Shown here: piece after piece, positions 32,227 through 44,066 of the stretch
Numbering within the stretch: position 1 is the stretch's first letter
How the letters are laid out: every line of letters starts with the position of its first letter
Assembly (NCBI GenBank): GCA_019454045.1
Contig: SKCR01025341.1
Span: 310,001-374,000, forward strand
DNA: 64,000 bases
DNA from: Zanthoxylum bungeanum
Taxonomy: Eukaryota > Streptophyta > Magnoliopsida > Sapindales > Rutaceae
Direction: 5' to 3'
Notes under the pieces: model-generated
What the model saw: the letters and a program-made list of their open reading frames with translations, nothing else
The model's database searches: none
What the model was told of the DNA's origin: nothing
Made by a program: the position numbers and the translations under genes

Positions 32227-34529
32227 TGTAGGCACTGCATTTTTGCAAATAGGTCCCGATGATGAGTCTCGTATGGAGACACTACCTCTTTGATTGTGAA
32301 AGCTGCGGGAAACGGACGTCTGAAGGGTAAAGTTGGAAATTGGCATTTGGTCGGATTTAACTCGCTTGTTTCGCTACGGGTTCACTTGTTGGACCTCTAT
32401 TTTAAAACACACCAAACCCATTAAATCACATCTCACAAATTAAATAAATAAAACATTTAAAATACATGTCACAAATTAAATTAAATTAAAGCTAATTCAA
32501 TTAAATTAAATTCAAATACAATTGAAATCAAATTAAATAACTAATTAAATTGAAATTAAACGAAATTAAATTAAATCTAAATTAATATCTAATTAATTAA
32601 AATTCCTAATTAGAATAAATTCTAATTCCAAAATTAAATCGATCATTTCCAAGAAAATCCTAAACCTAGCTCACCACTATATAAAGAAACCCTAAAGCCT
32701 CTATCCTCTCTGGCCTCTCTCTCTCACAGACGATTCACAGCCACAACAACCTTCATCTCCTTCACTGACGAGAGCAAACCAAAATGGAACCCTAAAATCA
32801 TCTCACGGCCGAACAACCAGTAGCGACAAACCCTCACTGTCAGGCCATCGAAAGCAGCAGACACTCAACTCTCTCACACACCACACTGCCATAAGACACC
32901 TGCTCCTTCAACCACAAGCCACGTTCAGCCATCACCCAAAGCCAACTTCCCTCTCCAAATCACCCTAGCCTCATAGCGCCACATCCCCCCTACACCAGCC
33001 ACGTTCTGCCTTGCCAATTCATGCACTGCCCAGCCCCTCATCTTTACGCACAAAGCACACTACCTCTCTCCAACTCTACTACAAGACAAGCAACACTCAT
33101 CCTCCAGCCATAAAACCCTCATCAGACACGAACACAGCAACCACACCTTACACTAAAGACGAGTCCACAGCCCTACACACAACCTTTGCTGCAGCAACCA
33201 CCCTCATGCACCAGCCCTATAAACCAACCACATACTCCACGTTCACATCCTCGCTGATCAAACCCCTCACGTCTAACACAAAAACGCACCAAGGCCATTG
33301 ACCTTAGCCACCTTAAAAATAGACTGCCACAACGCCCATCTCTCTCGGCCTTCTGACTCAAATAACCCTCATCAGCAACAGATCGAGGGCGAGGCCTATA
33401 TCAGTCCAGAAAACCCCCAAAATTGCACCCAAAAACTGCCTTCAATTCGCAAAAATACTGCCCTCAAAACTCCCCTACCCTTCACGTAAATCCCATCCAC
33501 AAACAGCCTCTTAACTGCCGTAAAGACCCTCCGCAAACTGCCCCACAAACTGGCCAGTAAAACAGTCCAGAAACCACCCAAAACAGTCCCCGAAACTGCC
33601 CAAAACTGCAACCCGAAACTGCCGAGAACAACCCTCTAACACACCTGAAACAGTGACCAGAAAACACCGCGAAACAGCAGCAAAACGGAGTGAAAACAGC
33701 GGCCCAAACAGCGAAACAGCGAGGAAAAACATCGGATCAGTGAACCAGAAAAGTTACGGAACATCAACCCTTCTGACGGCCGTGTAACACGCTTTCGAGA
33801 GACGACAAAAGAGGTTAGACCTGAGGGCACCTTTTTATTTATTACTTTTCGTTTATTTTCGTTTATTTTAATATATTATCGCATGAGAGTCGTTTGTTGA
33901 GGCATGATGTGAATGTTGGATGAGCGAAATGTGTGTTCCCTTTTGTGGTATATAGGATGGAAACCCGGACGTAAATTCCGTAGCCGAATCTGAATGGACG
34001 GTAGTGCGGTCTATACTCGGGATACAACGCCATATACCGCTTAAGAGACACATATTTCGTTTCATCCAAACTTGTATTTGAGCATGACGTAGTTAGTAGA
34101 TTATTTATTATTTATTTGAGCATGATTTTTTATTTGATTTATGTTTATGTTTAAATAGTTATTTGTTTATTTTGGTTTAATGGCTCAATGTGCTCATTGT
34201 GTGATATTGCGTGTTTTCCGTTTAAAGACTTATTTTCGAGCATGCAAACTTATATTAGGAGTTATTTTGATGAATGCATATTAGACCTAAGTGACCATTG
34301 AGCATACATGTTGAGTAGATTCGGTTAGTTTATTGCGCAAATCATATCATCACAAGTGACATAAGTAAGGGACCATTCCGAACCCAATGGTTTGAGGTCT
34401 TCCCTTGCGAGTGGTGAGTGCGGCCTTAAATCTTTGTCCCGGTTCACACCGGGTGGCGACTCCATGTTATTTCGTACTCCCAACTAGGCCGCGAGCCTAG
34501 AACAGCGTCGTCAAGTTCTGTGTCCTACA
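32227..34529 (+). repeat. Element B 5' LTR
   Basis: TGTAGGCACTGC to GTCCTACA. Shares its first and last blocks and the TATA region with the A LTR (ACCATTCCGAACCCAA, GTGCGGCCTTAAATCT) but differs in the middle, so it is a separate subfamily. Confidence 0.9.
32677..32685 (+). promoter_or_regulatory. Candidate TATA box of element B LTR
   Basis: ACTATATAAAG, at the same relative position as in element A, followed by a CT-rich stretch likely to lie near the transcription start. Confidence 0.55.
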
Positions 34530-34532
34530 GTC

Positions 34533-34550
34533 TGGCGACTCCACTGGGGA
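34533..34550 (+). other. Primer binding site of element B
   Basis: TGGCGACTCCACTGGGGA, identical to element A; tRNA-Arg-like. Confidence 0.75.
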
Positions 34551-36600
34551 TAGAGAATCGGCCCCGAAATAATGTCTTGTAATGTTTGGATTTGTGCTTT
34601 AATTAACTGTGTCTACCGTAGGTTGAAAGGGGTTTAATCAAAGGCACTTTTTGAGCTAAGTAATGGTTGGGTGTCTTCCTTCATTCACTACCTTTCTATA
34701 AGGAAAAGTTGTGAAGGCACTTAGATAATCATGTACTAGTAGTCTACCGTGATGGACTAATTTGGAGAACTCGTTGTTTATTCCTGTCACCAAGCGATAA
34801 GAGCCTAAGGGGCTAGGGTACTTAAGAGAGCCTCCCTCCACCCTCCCTCTGGGGAATCTACAACGGGAAATCCATTTGACAGTCAGTCACACACCATAAC
34901 TCGTTGGCACATACCTTTGGGTATAAAAAAGGTGTGCTTACTTGGTCGCTCGGACCCTTGAGTGGGGAGACCTAGTTGTGGGCAATCCTTCGTCGACGGG
35001 AGCTTTTGTCTTTACCCCTGTAAACCTTCGTATGAACTATAGTTGTAGGATCAGTAGATACTATTCCTTTATGTTTTGGACCATTTTCATTTGGATTCAG
35101 TTGGACTTGTTGTCATGAAGTATGGGCTTGTTGGGCCATTTAAACTGGGACGAGTCTGTGCTTTATGGCAATCGGGCCAAAAGTTTCTAAAATGCTGATG
35201 GGCCAACTAGTGTAAAATTCTTATGACTTATATATTCCATACATCGCACGCATCTCATGCATCTCATGCATACATGCATCATGTTAACCCACGTGTCTTA
35301 AAAGCCATCATAGATATCCGTTGGGTTTGGAAAAAGAAGACTTGTCAAAGAAGAGTTTAGCAAACATGGATATTGGGGAAAAGGAAACCGAGAAACATAG
35401 AAATTTACGGCAGGGATAGAAAGACCATGGTGGGCCCAAAAAAAAGGGTGAAAACAAAAAGGAAAACAAAAAGAAGAAAAAAAAAAGAAAAAAAAAAGAA
35501 AAAAAAATTTTGTTTGTTTTTAGTCATAATAGTTAGACATAAGTCTGATGATGAAATTGATTGTTTTAGGGTGAAACCTTAGAAATGATAAACCCTTGAC
35601 GTACTTTTATCTGATGCTTTGAGTAATTGATCTATGTTAGACTCGTAAGCACTTGATTATGGTTCTTAGCAGTGAAAACCTGAGTAGCTAGCAATGTGAC
35701 TAGTTGAAGAAATTGCGGGTCAATGAATGACCGTTTGCTTAGATGTCTATCATGACTTGCTTATGTTATGATGTGTGGTATCGTTGAAAAAAAAAGTCTC
35801 TAAAGAAAAGAAATAGACTGCCTATAACCGATAAGCGTGAAGCTACCCATGGGCGAGTATTAGGACTACCATGAGGAGAAATGATACCTTAAAGGGTAGG
35901 TGTGTCAAAGAATGAAAAAAAAGAAAAAAAAAAGAGAAAAGAAAAAATGAAGTTCAAAATGGAAAGAGAAAAGAAAGAGACAAGAGAAAAAGAGAAAGAA
36001 AACCATACCACATTGAGCACAGAAAAGCAACTGCAGGCATGATTGAGACATCTAGGTTGGTTTGACCCATTGATCCCGATTTTTGAAACGAAATCATTGA
36101 GTTAGCTTACCTAGGGATGAATCTGCAAAGGAACTTTTGCACACACACACTTTGAGTCTGACTTAGATCATTTATTCAAAGACTTGGATTTTAGTTGCGT
36201 TGAATGTTTTGAAGGTTCTCTGGTTTCAATACTGAGCATTCTTTGAGGGCAATAATATGTGTAACTATTGGGACTATTTCGTAGCATGTGATATAGTATG
36301 ATATGGAAGGCCCCACCATGTGGTTCATCTTGACCAAGCACAAACAGCGGAGAGCTGAAAGGTAAACCAAGACTGGGGGCGACCAGTCTCCCACATCGCG
36401 AATCAGGGCCATAACAAGATATTGATTCATGAAACCAGAGAGAAGACTGAGTAATCGCCTGGAGAACTGGTGGAAGACCTAACCCAACAGAATAGGACAT
36501 TCATGCATGCATGCATACATGTAACATATTCTGCATTCGTTTTATGTTTGTTTCGTTTTGTATTCACAGGTTTCAAAGAAGAAAAAGAGAAAGCGGCAAA
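34551..36600 (+). other. Element B internal leader
   Basis: Non-coding. The first 800 bases match element A. The segment 35340-36470 is absent from A and contains purine tracts (35440-35510, 35900-36000). It ends with TTTTGTATTCACAG then GTTTCAAAGAAG, a splice-acceptor-like site followed by a Lys/Arg-rich reading SKKKKRKRQRQ. Confidence 0.65.
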
Positions 36601-36639
36601 GACAAGCCAACCAGAATCAGCAACATATCAGTTTTAGTT

Positions 36640-39290
36640 TTGGGGATGAGTCCGGGGGGCGAGGCCCGCATCAACATCAATATCAGTTTTATGGATGAGT
36701 ACCAGGGCGAAGCCCACATTATTATCAGCATCAGTTTTGCCGGGTATGACACTCTGGGGGCGAGGCCCATATTATCATCAGCATCAATAGCAGGCTTGCC
36801 AGGTATGACATTTTGGAGGCGAGGCCCACATTGGTTCAATATTAGTTCTGCCGGGTGTGGCATTCTAGGGGCGAGACCCACATTGGTTCAGTATTAGTTC
36901 TTCCGGGTATGAAATTCTGGGGGCGAGGCCCACATTGGTTCAATATTAATTCTGCCGGGTATGGCATTATGGGGGCGAGGCCCACATTGGTTCAGTATTA
37001 GTTCTGCCGAGTATGGCATTCTGGGGGCGAGGCCCACATTGGTTCAGTATCAGTTCTGCCAGGTACGGCACTCTGGATATAGAGATATTCAATCAGTTCT
37101 GCCAGGTATGGCACTCTGGATATAGATATATCAGATCAGTTTTGCCAGGTACGGCACTTCGAGTATGGAGATATCACATCAGTTTTGCAAGGTACGGCAC
37201 TCCGGGGATGGAGATATTACAGTAGCACTCCGGGTATGGAGACACAACATCGGTTTTGTCGGGTATGGCACTCTTAGAATAAAGCCCACATTCAGTATAG
37301 TTCGAGAATGAACAAGCCGAGAATGGCACTCCGAGAATGGAGCACATTTCGAGAATGAACAAGCCGAGAATGGCACTCCGAGAATGGAGCACAGTTCGAG
37401 AATTAACAAGCCGAGAATGGTAATCCGAGAAATGGAGCAGAGTTCGAGAATGAACAAGTCGAGAATGGCACTCCAAGAATGAAGCAAGGTTCAGGAATAA
37501 ACAAGCCGAGAATGAAGTACAGTTCGGGAATGAACAAAGCCGGGAATGGCACTCCGAGAATGGAGCACAGTTCGGGAATGAACAAAAGCCGAGAATGACA
37601 CTCCGAGAATGGAGCACGGTTCGGGAATGGATCACCTCACAGCACGGTTCGGGAATGGACCACCTCACAGTAACAGTTCGGGAATGGACCACCTCACAGT
37701 AACGGTTCAGGAATGGACCATCTCATACAGTACAGTTCGGGAATGAACCATTACATCAACATCAGCATCAGTTTTGGGGATGAGTCCAGGGCCGAGGCCC
37801 ACATCAGTATCAGTCTGGGGACGAGGCCCATATCAGTCTGGGGGCGAGGCCCACATCAGTTTTGGGCGAGGCCCACATCAGTTTCAGTCTAGGGGCGAGG
37901 CCCACATCAGTTTCAGTCTGGAGGCGAGGCCAACATCAGCATCAATCTAGGGGCGAGGCCCACATTAGTATCAGTTTGGGGCGAGGCCCATATCAGTTTG
38001 GGGCGAGGCCCACATCAGTTTCAGTCTGGGGGCGAGGCCCACATCAGTTTCAGTCTGGGGGCGAGGCCCACATCAGCATCAATTTGGGGGTGAGGCCCAC
38101 ATTAGTATCAGTTTGGGGTGAGACCCATATCAGTTTGGGGCGAGGCCCACATCAGTTTCAGTCTGAGGGCGAGGCCCACATCAGTGTCAGTCTGGGGGAG
38201 AGGCCCACATCACTGTCAGTCTGGGGATGAGGCCCACATCAGTACCAGTTCAGGGTCGAGGTGCCCACTACATCATCAGTTCGAGGGTGAGGTCCATATT
38301 GTCAGCGGTGTTGGGTCGAGGTGCCCAGGGTCGAGGTGCCCCCATTGTCGGTTGTAGTTCCGGGTCGAGGTGCCCACTACATCATCAGTTCGAGGGCGAG
38401 GTCCCTATTGTCAGCGGTGTTGGGTCGAGGTGCCCAGGGTCGAGGTGCCCCCGTTGTCGGTTGTAGTTCAGGGTCGAGGTGCCCACTACATCATCAGTTC
38501 GAGGGCGAGGTCCCTATTGTCAGCGGTGTTGGTCGAGGTGCCCCCGTTGTCGGTTGTAGTTCCGGGTCGAGGTGCCCACTACATCATCAGTTCGAGGGCG
38601 AGGTCCCTATTGTCAGCGGTGTGTTGGGTCGAGGTGCCCAGGGTCGAGGTGCCCCCGTTGTCGGTTGTAGTTCCGGGTCGAGGTGCCCACTACATCATCA
38701 GTTCGAGGGCGAGGTCCCTATTTTCAGCGGTGTTGGGTCGAGGTGCCCAGGGTCGAGGTGCCCCCGTTGTCGGTTGTAGTTCCGGGTCGAGGTGCCCAGG
38801 GTCGCGGTGCCCACTACATCATCAGTTCGAGGGCGAGGCCCACTTTGTCAGCGGTATTGGGTCGAGGTGCCCCCGTTGTCGGTTGTAGTTCTGGGTCGAG
38901 GTGCTCAGGGTCGAGGTGCCCACTACATCATCAGTTCGAGGGCGAGGCCCACTTTATCAGCGGTATTGGGTCGAGGTGCCCAAGGTCGAGGTGCCCCCGT
39001 TGTCAGTTGCAGTTCTGAGATGCGTCCCAGGGTCGAGGGCCCACTGCATCATCAGTTGTAGTTCCAGGATGCGTCCCAGGGTCGAGGACCCACTACATCA
39101 TCAGCTTATAGGCGAGGCCCACTTTTGTCAGCGGTATTGGGTCGAGGTGCCCAGGGTCGAAGTGCCCCCATTGTCGGTTGCAGTTCCGAGATGCGTCCCT
39201 AGGTCGAGGGCCCACTGCATCATCAGCACAGTTCACATTTGGTGGTTCGGCAACAAAGCCCAGAGGTCGAGGCACCTCGCCACCATATCA
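36640..39290 (+). repeat. Element B internal tandem-repeat arrays
   Basis: Four blocks. About 52-base units around GGGGGCGAGGCCCACATTGG (36640-37260). About 50-base units around GAATGAACAAGCCGAGAATGG (37290-37640). 29-base units around GGGGCGAGGCCCACATCAG (37770-38250). About 109-base units around GGGTCGAGGTGCCCACTAC (38250-39290), with spacings of 109, 94, 110, 110 and 108. Unit lengths are not multiples of three, so the long apparent ORFs across it are spurious. Confidence 0.92.
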
Positions 39291-39404
39291 ACTCATTTCA
39301 AAGCAACATGCAAGTCATGTGGCAGCTGGCGAGCCAGGTAAGTAAAAATGCATTGCACGTACTTTGATAGGATTGTCATTGTCACACACTGCACAAGTCT
39401 TATC

Positions 39405-39418
39405 AAAGTGGGGGCGAC
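39405..39418 (+). other. Polypurine tract of element B
   Basis: AAAGTGGGGGCGAC before the 3' LTR, identical to element A. Confidence 0.85.
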
Positions 39419-40060
39419 TGTAGGCACTGCATTTTTGCATATAAGTCCCGATGATGAGTCTCGTATGGAGACACTACCCTCTTGATTGTGAAAGCCGCGA
39501 GAAACGGACGTCTGAAGGGCAAAGTTGGAAATTGGCATTTGGTCGGATTTAACTCGCTTGTTTCGCTTCGGGTTCGCTTGTTGGACCTCTATTTTAAAAC
39601 ACACCAAACCCATTAAATCACATCTCACAAATTAAATAAATAAAACATTTAAAATACATGTCACAAATTAAATAATTAAATTAAATCTAAATTAATATCT
39701 AATTAAATAAAATTCCTAATTAGAATAAATTCTAATTCCAAAATTAAATCGATCATTTCCAAGAAAATTCTAAACCTAGCTCACCACTATATAAAGAAAC
39801 CATAAAGCCCTCTCATCTCTTGCCTTTCTCTCTCACAGACGATTCACAGCCACAACAACCTGTGTGCGCAAATCATATCATCACAAGTGACATAAGTAAG
39901 GGACCATTCCGAACCCAATGGTTTGAGGTCTTCCCTTGCGAGGGGTGAGTGCGGCCTTAAATCTTTGTCCCGGTTCACACCGGGTGGTGACTCCATGTTA
40001 TTTCATACTCCCAACTAGGCCGCGAGCCTAGAACAGCGTCATCAAGTTCTGTGTCCTACA
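39419..40060 (+). repeat. Element B 3' LTR, internally deleted
   Basis: Only 642 bases: the first about 440 bases of the LTR joined directly to the last about 200 (junction near CAACAACCTG/TGTGCGCAAATC at 39860). Ends GTCCTACA, then ATAGG. Confidence 0.88.
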
Positions 40061-40065
40061 ATAGG
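40061..40065. other. Target duplication, right copy (element B)
   Basis: ATAGG, exact match to 32222-32226. Confidence 0.9.
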
Positions 40066-40658
40066 TATCTTTAAAAATGGTAGGCCAATAAAATCCACAC
40101 TGTAATATTTTTGAAGCGGTTTTCTTAGATGAGAAATCACCTCCACATGCTTTTAAATGACAAAACTGAATAACACCGCTTATCTCATTGTCCGGTATGC
40201 ATCGTCAGAAAAATTGATCAGGGAAATACTTGAACATATATGGATCATCCCAGTAGAATCTTTTGACCTAGGTCAAAAATTTCTTATTGTCTTGATGGCT
40301 CCAATATGGAGATATTTTTCCTGTTGCAAGAAAATTGATAATATTAGCATACCAATGCATTATATTTAAAGAAAATATAAATTCATCAGGAAATAAGTCA
40401 TTGATAGGAGTTGTATCAATTGATGACTCATTTATGAGTCTCGATAAATGATCTGCAACCACATTCTCTGCTCCTTTATTGTCATTGAGTGTGAGATTGA
40501 ATTCTTGAAGCAATAAAATTCACTATAGTAATCTTGGCTTTGCATCCTGTTTAGACATCAAATATCTAACAACAACATGATTAGAATAAACATAGGTTGA
40601 AAAACCAATTAATATGATCGAAATTTGTCCAATGCAAATATTACAATAAGTAGTTCTT
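40066..40658 (-). pseudogene. Athila-2 integrase N-terminus and RNase H end
   Basis: The continuation of Athila-2 pol beyond element B. It holds the integrase zinc-finger start (40066-40260, with stops), then NDNKGAENVVADHLSRLIN (40268-40513), the RNase H-integrase linker. At 40620-40658 the minus strand reads KELLIVIFALDKF from RNase H. Similarity stops at about 40658, where a different LTR begins. Confidence 0.82.
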
Positions 40659-42900
40659 TATAACGACCGGTAACCTCAACTATTGTTACATTATGGGATG
40701 AGTGTTACATAATATAAATTATGTTTGAACACATGTACACTAATGAAATGACTTTGGGGACAATCGGTAATTTCTTGAAATTTCGATACAAAATTGTACG
40801 ATGTTCCACTCCAAACAGCCCATGGTATTTAGGCCATAACGTTCTCATAGGAACTTTGATTTTTAAGAATTTTATATCGTCGGAAAACTAAGATCGAGAC
40901 CTAGAACTTCCGCATTGAATATTTTTCAAAATTAAAACCATAATAAGTCAAAAATGAAGATCAAATATCTAAATGAATAGTGCCCAAGGATGGATCTAGA
41001 GAATTCTCAAAATCTCTCAGTTTTTCTAATTTTTTTCATTAATTAATTATAAAAATCAATCAAATAAGTCCAAGTATAAATATGGGATACTATTCATACA
41101 TCTCAAAAGAAGAAGAAAGAATAGAAGAAATATGGGAGAAGGGGTAGGAAAGATGGAAAAAGAAGAAGATGAATGAATAAAGAAGAAAAATATAGAGAGT
41201 GGGAGAGTGTGAGAGTCATTACAAACACCTCACAACAAGCCAGGAATAAGGATAACAACTTACAAGGCTTGGAGGTTGAAGGAGATTAAGTAAGATGAGG
41301 TAAAGAATCTTGACCTAAATTTTAAGTTATGAAGTTTTGATAAAATAATGTTATGGTAGTTTTGTTGACATGCTAGTAATTGCATTGAAGTGGATATCAA
41401 ACTAAGAAAATGATTTTATTGAAGGATGTTTAAGAATTAAGAAATTTTAGATAATGAGTTTAAGTTAAGATTTATAAGATAAAAAGTGTTAAAGTAATGG
41501 TATTTTAGGATATGAAGTGTGAATGTTGAAGTGTGCAAAAGTGATAGTGTGGGAATTATATTTAGAGCAAACTAGACATGGAATAGTTGATTTTAGGCAC
41601 TTAAATTGGCCTAGTGTCATGATGCCACAAACCAAGCATCGCGACGCGTTCTGGAAAAATTACCTTATTTCGATTTCGTATTATGAGTGTCGCGACGCCC
41701 AAGGACTAGCGTCGTGACGTGAAACAGAGGAAGCTCTTTGTCTCAGCCTGCTCGAGTGAGCGTCGCGACGTATAAAGTTCGGCATCGTGACGTGATACAG
41801 GAAAGCCTTCTGCCTCAACCCTACCCGTGTGAGCGTCGCGACGCGTGACCATTTTTCAGGATTAATCTTTAGTCAATTTAGTTTCAACTCAGGATATTAA
41901 AGACCATCCGAAAGGTTTCGTATCATCTCATATACACGTAATTTTCATATCACAAACCTAGAATATCATACAGCGATGATAGTTTTGAAATATATTCCAT
42001 GATTCGTATTCTAATTAAGTTACCATTAAAGGTCATGGCAGGAACCAAAAACTCCTTTGGTGAAGTGAAGTATTGTTAGCGGGACTCCAAATCAGTGAGT
42101 GGACACTCTTTCCTTAAGTTGATTTTCATTATATTATTTTTGATATCAGACTTACGTTTCCGCATTTAGGGCGTTAGCTGAGTTTACTTTCAGATATGTT
42201 TTGATAAAAGATGATTTGAGAAATGATTTAGAAAAGTGATTTTATGATTTCGAGGCATGGGGAAAACCCACCTCAGTATATAACTTGACTCAGATATGGA
42301 ATTGACGAATTCAGATACCGTGTGCACACACACTTCAGGACTATGGATGACAGATGCCCATGATTCTAGATTCAGAGTCTAGAGGGTAGCATAGATCCAC
42401 ACCCTTGTCTCTAGTTTGGTGGCTTGGGGGACGGCGATACATAACGCCCCTAGACCACCAGATTTCAGGGCTAAGAGGACGGTGATACGTAATGCCCATA
42501 GGCCCTAGTTTCAGGGACAGGTAGTGGCATGCTTTTGGGGGACGGAGATACATAACACCTCAATGTCATGGATTTGCACTACTGAATCTAGTTCGGCGTA
42601 TGGGGGATCGGTGATACGTAACGTCCCCATGCGTCAGATTTTCAGCAGACTTTCAGATAAAGATTTTTCAGAAACAGATTTTCATAGATAGCCTTACAGA
42701 TAAGATGATTTCAAGAAAGAGTTTTCACAAGAAACTGTTTTATAAGAGTTGCAGGATTTTCACATGGGAAAATACGTAGTATGCCCGAGATACTAGTATG
42801 CGTGGCACTACCTCTCCAGTATTCGATCCTCGAGTATGTCCTCAAAGTTCTACAGACAGGTTAGTAAGAATTCCTAAACTATTCAACTATCATTCCTTAC
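40659..42900 (+). repeat. Ty3-type LTR (TGTAACGACC family), plus orientation
   Basis: Starts TATAACGACCGGTAACCTC (first bases probably mutated from TG) and is homologous, in inverted orientation, to 44067-45422. Contains five TCGCGACG-like palindromes (41636-41842) and four units of a hairpin-prone motif GGGGGACGGCGATACGTAACG (42426-42629). The right end is uncertain; similarity to the partner fades near 42840. Possibly the Tekay/Del group from the LTR ends, but no coding domain confirms this. Confidence 0.55.
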
Positions 42901-44066
42901 GATGTAACAATATTCCTTGAAATTCCTTCTGTAGTTACCTTGGTTCATTTTCGAAATGTCGTAAGGCAAGTTATGAAGATAGGCATTAAAATTCTAACGA
43001 TATTCACATGGGAAAATAGGAAGAGAAAGAGAATGCTAGGAAGAAAAGTAAGGAATGATATGTAGATGTTTAAGTAACCAAAGATAGTAAGTGGGAGAAA
43101 TACATAAATAGATGATAAAGATAACACTATAACTTATAGCAATAAAAAAGAATATAGCAAACCTGAGTAAGAGTAAAAGTGCCAAATAGACCTATGTAAG
43201 GTCTCATCTCTTTCGTAAGATTCCTTTCTTCCTTAGAAAGTTCCTTCAAGCTAAACCATTAGCCTTTGAGTAACCCGTATAGATAGCAAGCTCTCCGAAT
43301 AACAAATGATGTTTAGAAGCATAAGAGAGGTAAGAAATCAGAATTAGACATAGAAATCCTGATAGACTAGAGACGTCAAGAAGGGAGAAGAGATTCTAGA
43401 TCCCCAAACCTAGGTCCGTAAGCAAATAAATGGAGGTCATTAACAGAGATGATTAATTACCTTACCTCAAGAGACCCGACGTAGAAGCGATCCTGAGTTA
43501 CTTATATTCTCATTCCTTAGTGATACTGATTAAGGAGGTTGTCTTGACGGAGCCTATCTCATACCCACCTTACATGAGTAATAAACTCTACCAGGACACA
43601 CAGTACCAAAACAAGAACATCGATATCTGACGAAACCTGAGATGTTTGTCTTAGCCCCTACTAGCATGGATAAAGATAACCGTAAGAAAGCTCAACGAAA
43701 GTTTATCCCAAGACAAAAACAGAAGACATTGGGAAATAGATCGCCCAGAAAGGGACTTAATATGATTTACCCAGAAGAGACCAAAAAGAATTCTAAGGTC
43801 AAACAAATTAGAACTCGATCTAAGCCATGATAAGCAAGTTCACAATACTAGAGAGAACCTATAGATAATACCAATACCAGTAGGAACCCATGTAAGTTTA
43901 AAAGAACAAGACCCAAAAGATCAGACACACTCAGGATTTAACGAAACGTACCAGTGCGAGTAGTATGACAGAGTACCATAGTTATGATCTATAACAAGAA
44001 GTAGAGATCCAGAAGGAAACTCATAAGAAGAACGACTACTAGCCTCGGCAACACAATCTAAAGCTA
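42901..44066. other. Unassigned segment between opposed LTRs
   Basis: About 1.2 kb. No frame matches a known domain; the only 60-codon open frame (43642-43830, +) is lysine-rich and has no recognisable motif. Probably decayed internal sequence of the same retrotransposon family. Confidence 0.4.

Larger units (their letters stand above)
32227..40060 (+). mobile_element. Element B: second non-autonomous LARD-like element
   Basis: 7.8 kb, same family group as element A: LTR start TGTAGGCACTGC, identical primer site and polypurine tract, same leader blocks, and a tandem-array interior with no retroviral genes. Bounded by an exact ATAGG duplication. Its 5' LTR is 2303 bases but its 3' LTR is only 642 because of an internal deletion. 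Inserted in opposite orientation into Athila-2 integrase. Confidence 0.9.
28304..40658 (-). mobile_element. Athila-2, truncated, with fused cargo gene
   Basis: Older Athila-type element on the minus strand. It has a partial 3' LTR (28304-28789), polypurine tract, spacer with a MITE, cargo ORF (30539-31072), integrase, and RNase H fragments up to about 40658, where another family's LTR begins. Element B interrupts the integrase. RT, protease, gag and 5' LTR are missing. Its LTR remnant matches the Athila-0 subfamily rather than Athila-1. Confidence 0.85.

Noticed and set aside
33011..33732. ORFs in the element B 5' LTR (proline/serine/threonine-rich and cysteine/phenylalanine-rich frames)
   Set aside because: Low-complexity frames on both strands of the LTR transcribed region, absent from the short 3' LTR; no motif.
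37862..39341. Glycine/arginine-rich long ORFs across the element B array
   Set aside because: All three forward frames are open with different repetitive peptides; the 109-base unit is not divisible by three. Non-coding tandem repeat.
43642..43830. Lysine-rich ORF between the opposed LTRs, considered as a gag tail
   Set aside because: No CCHC knuckle or gag motif; too short and without homologous copy in the window.
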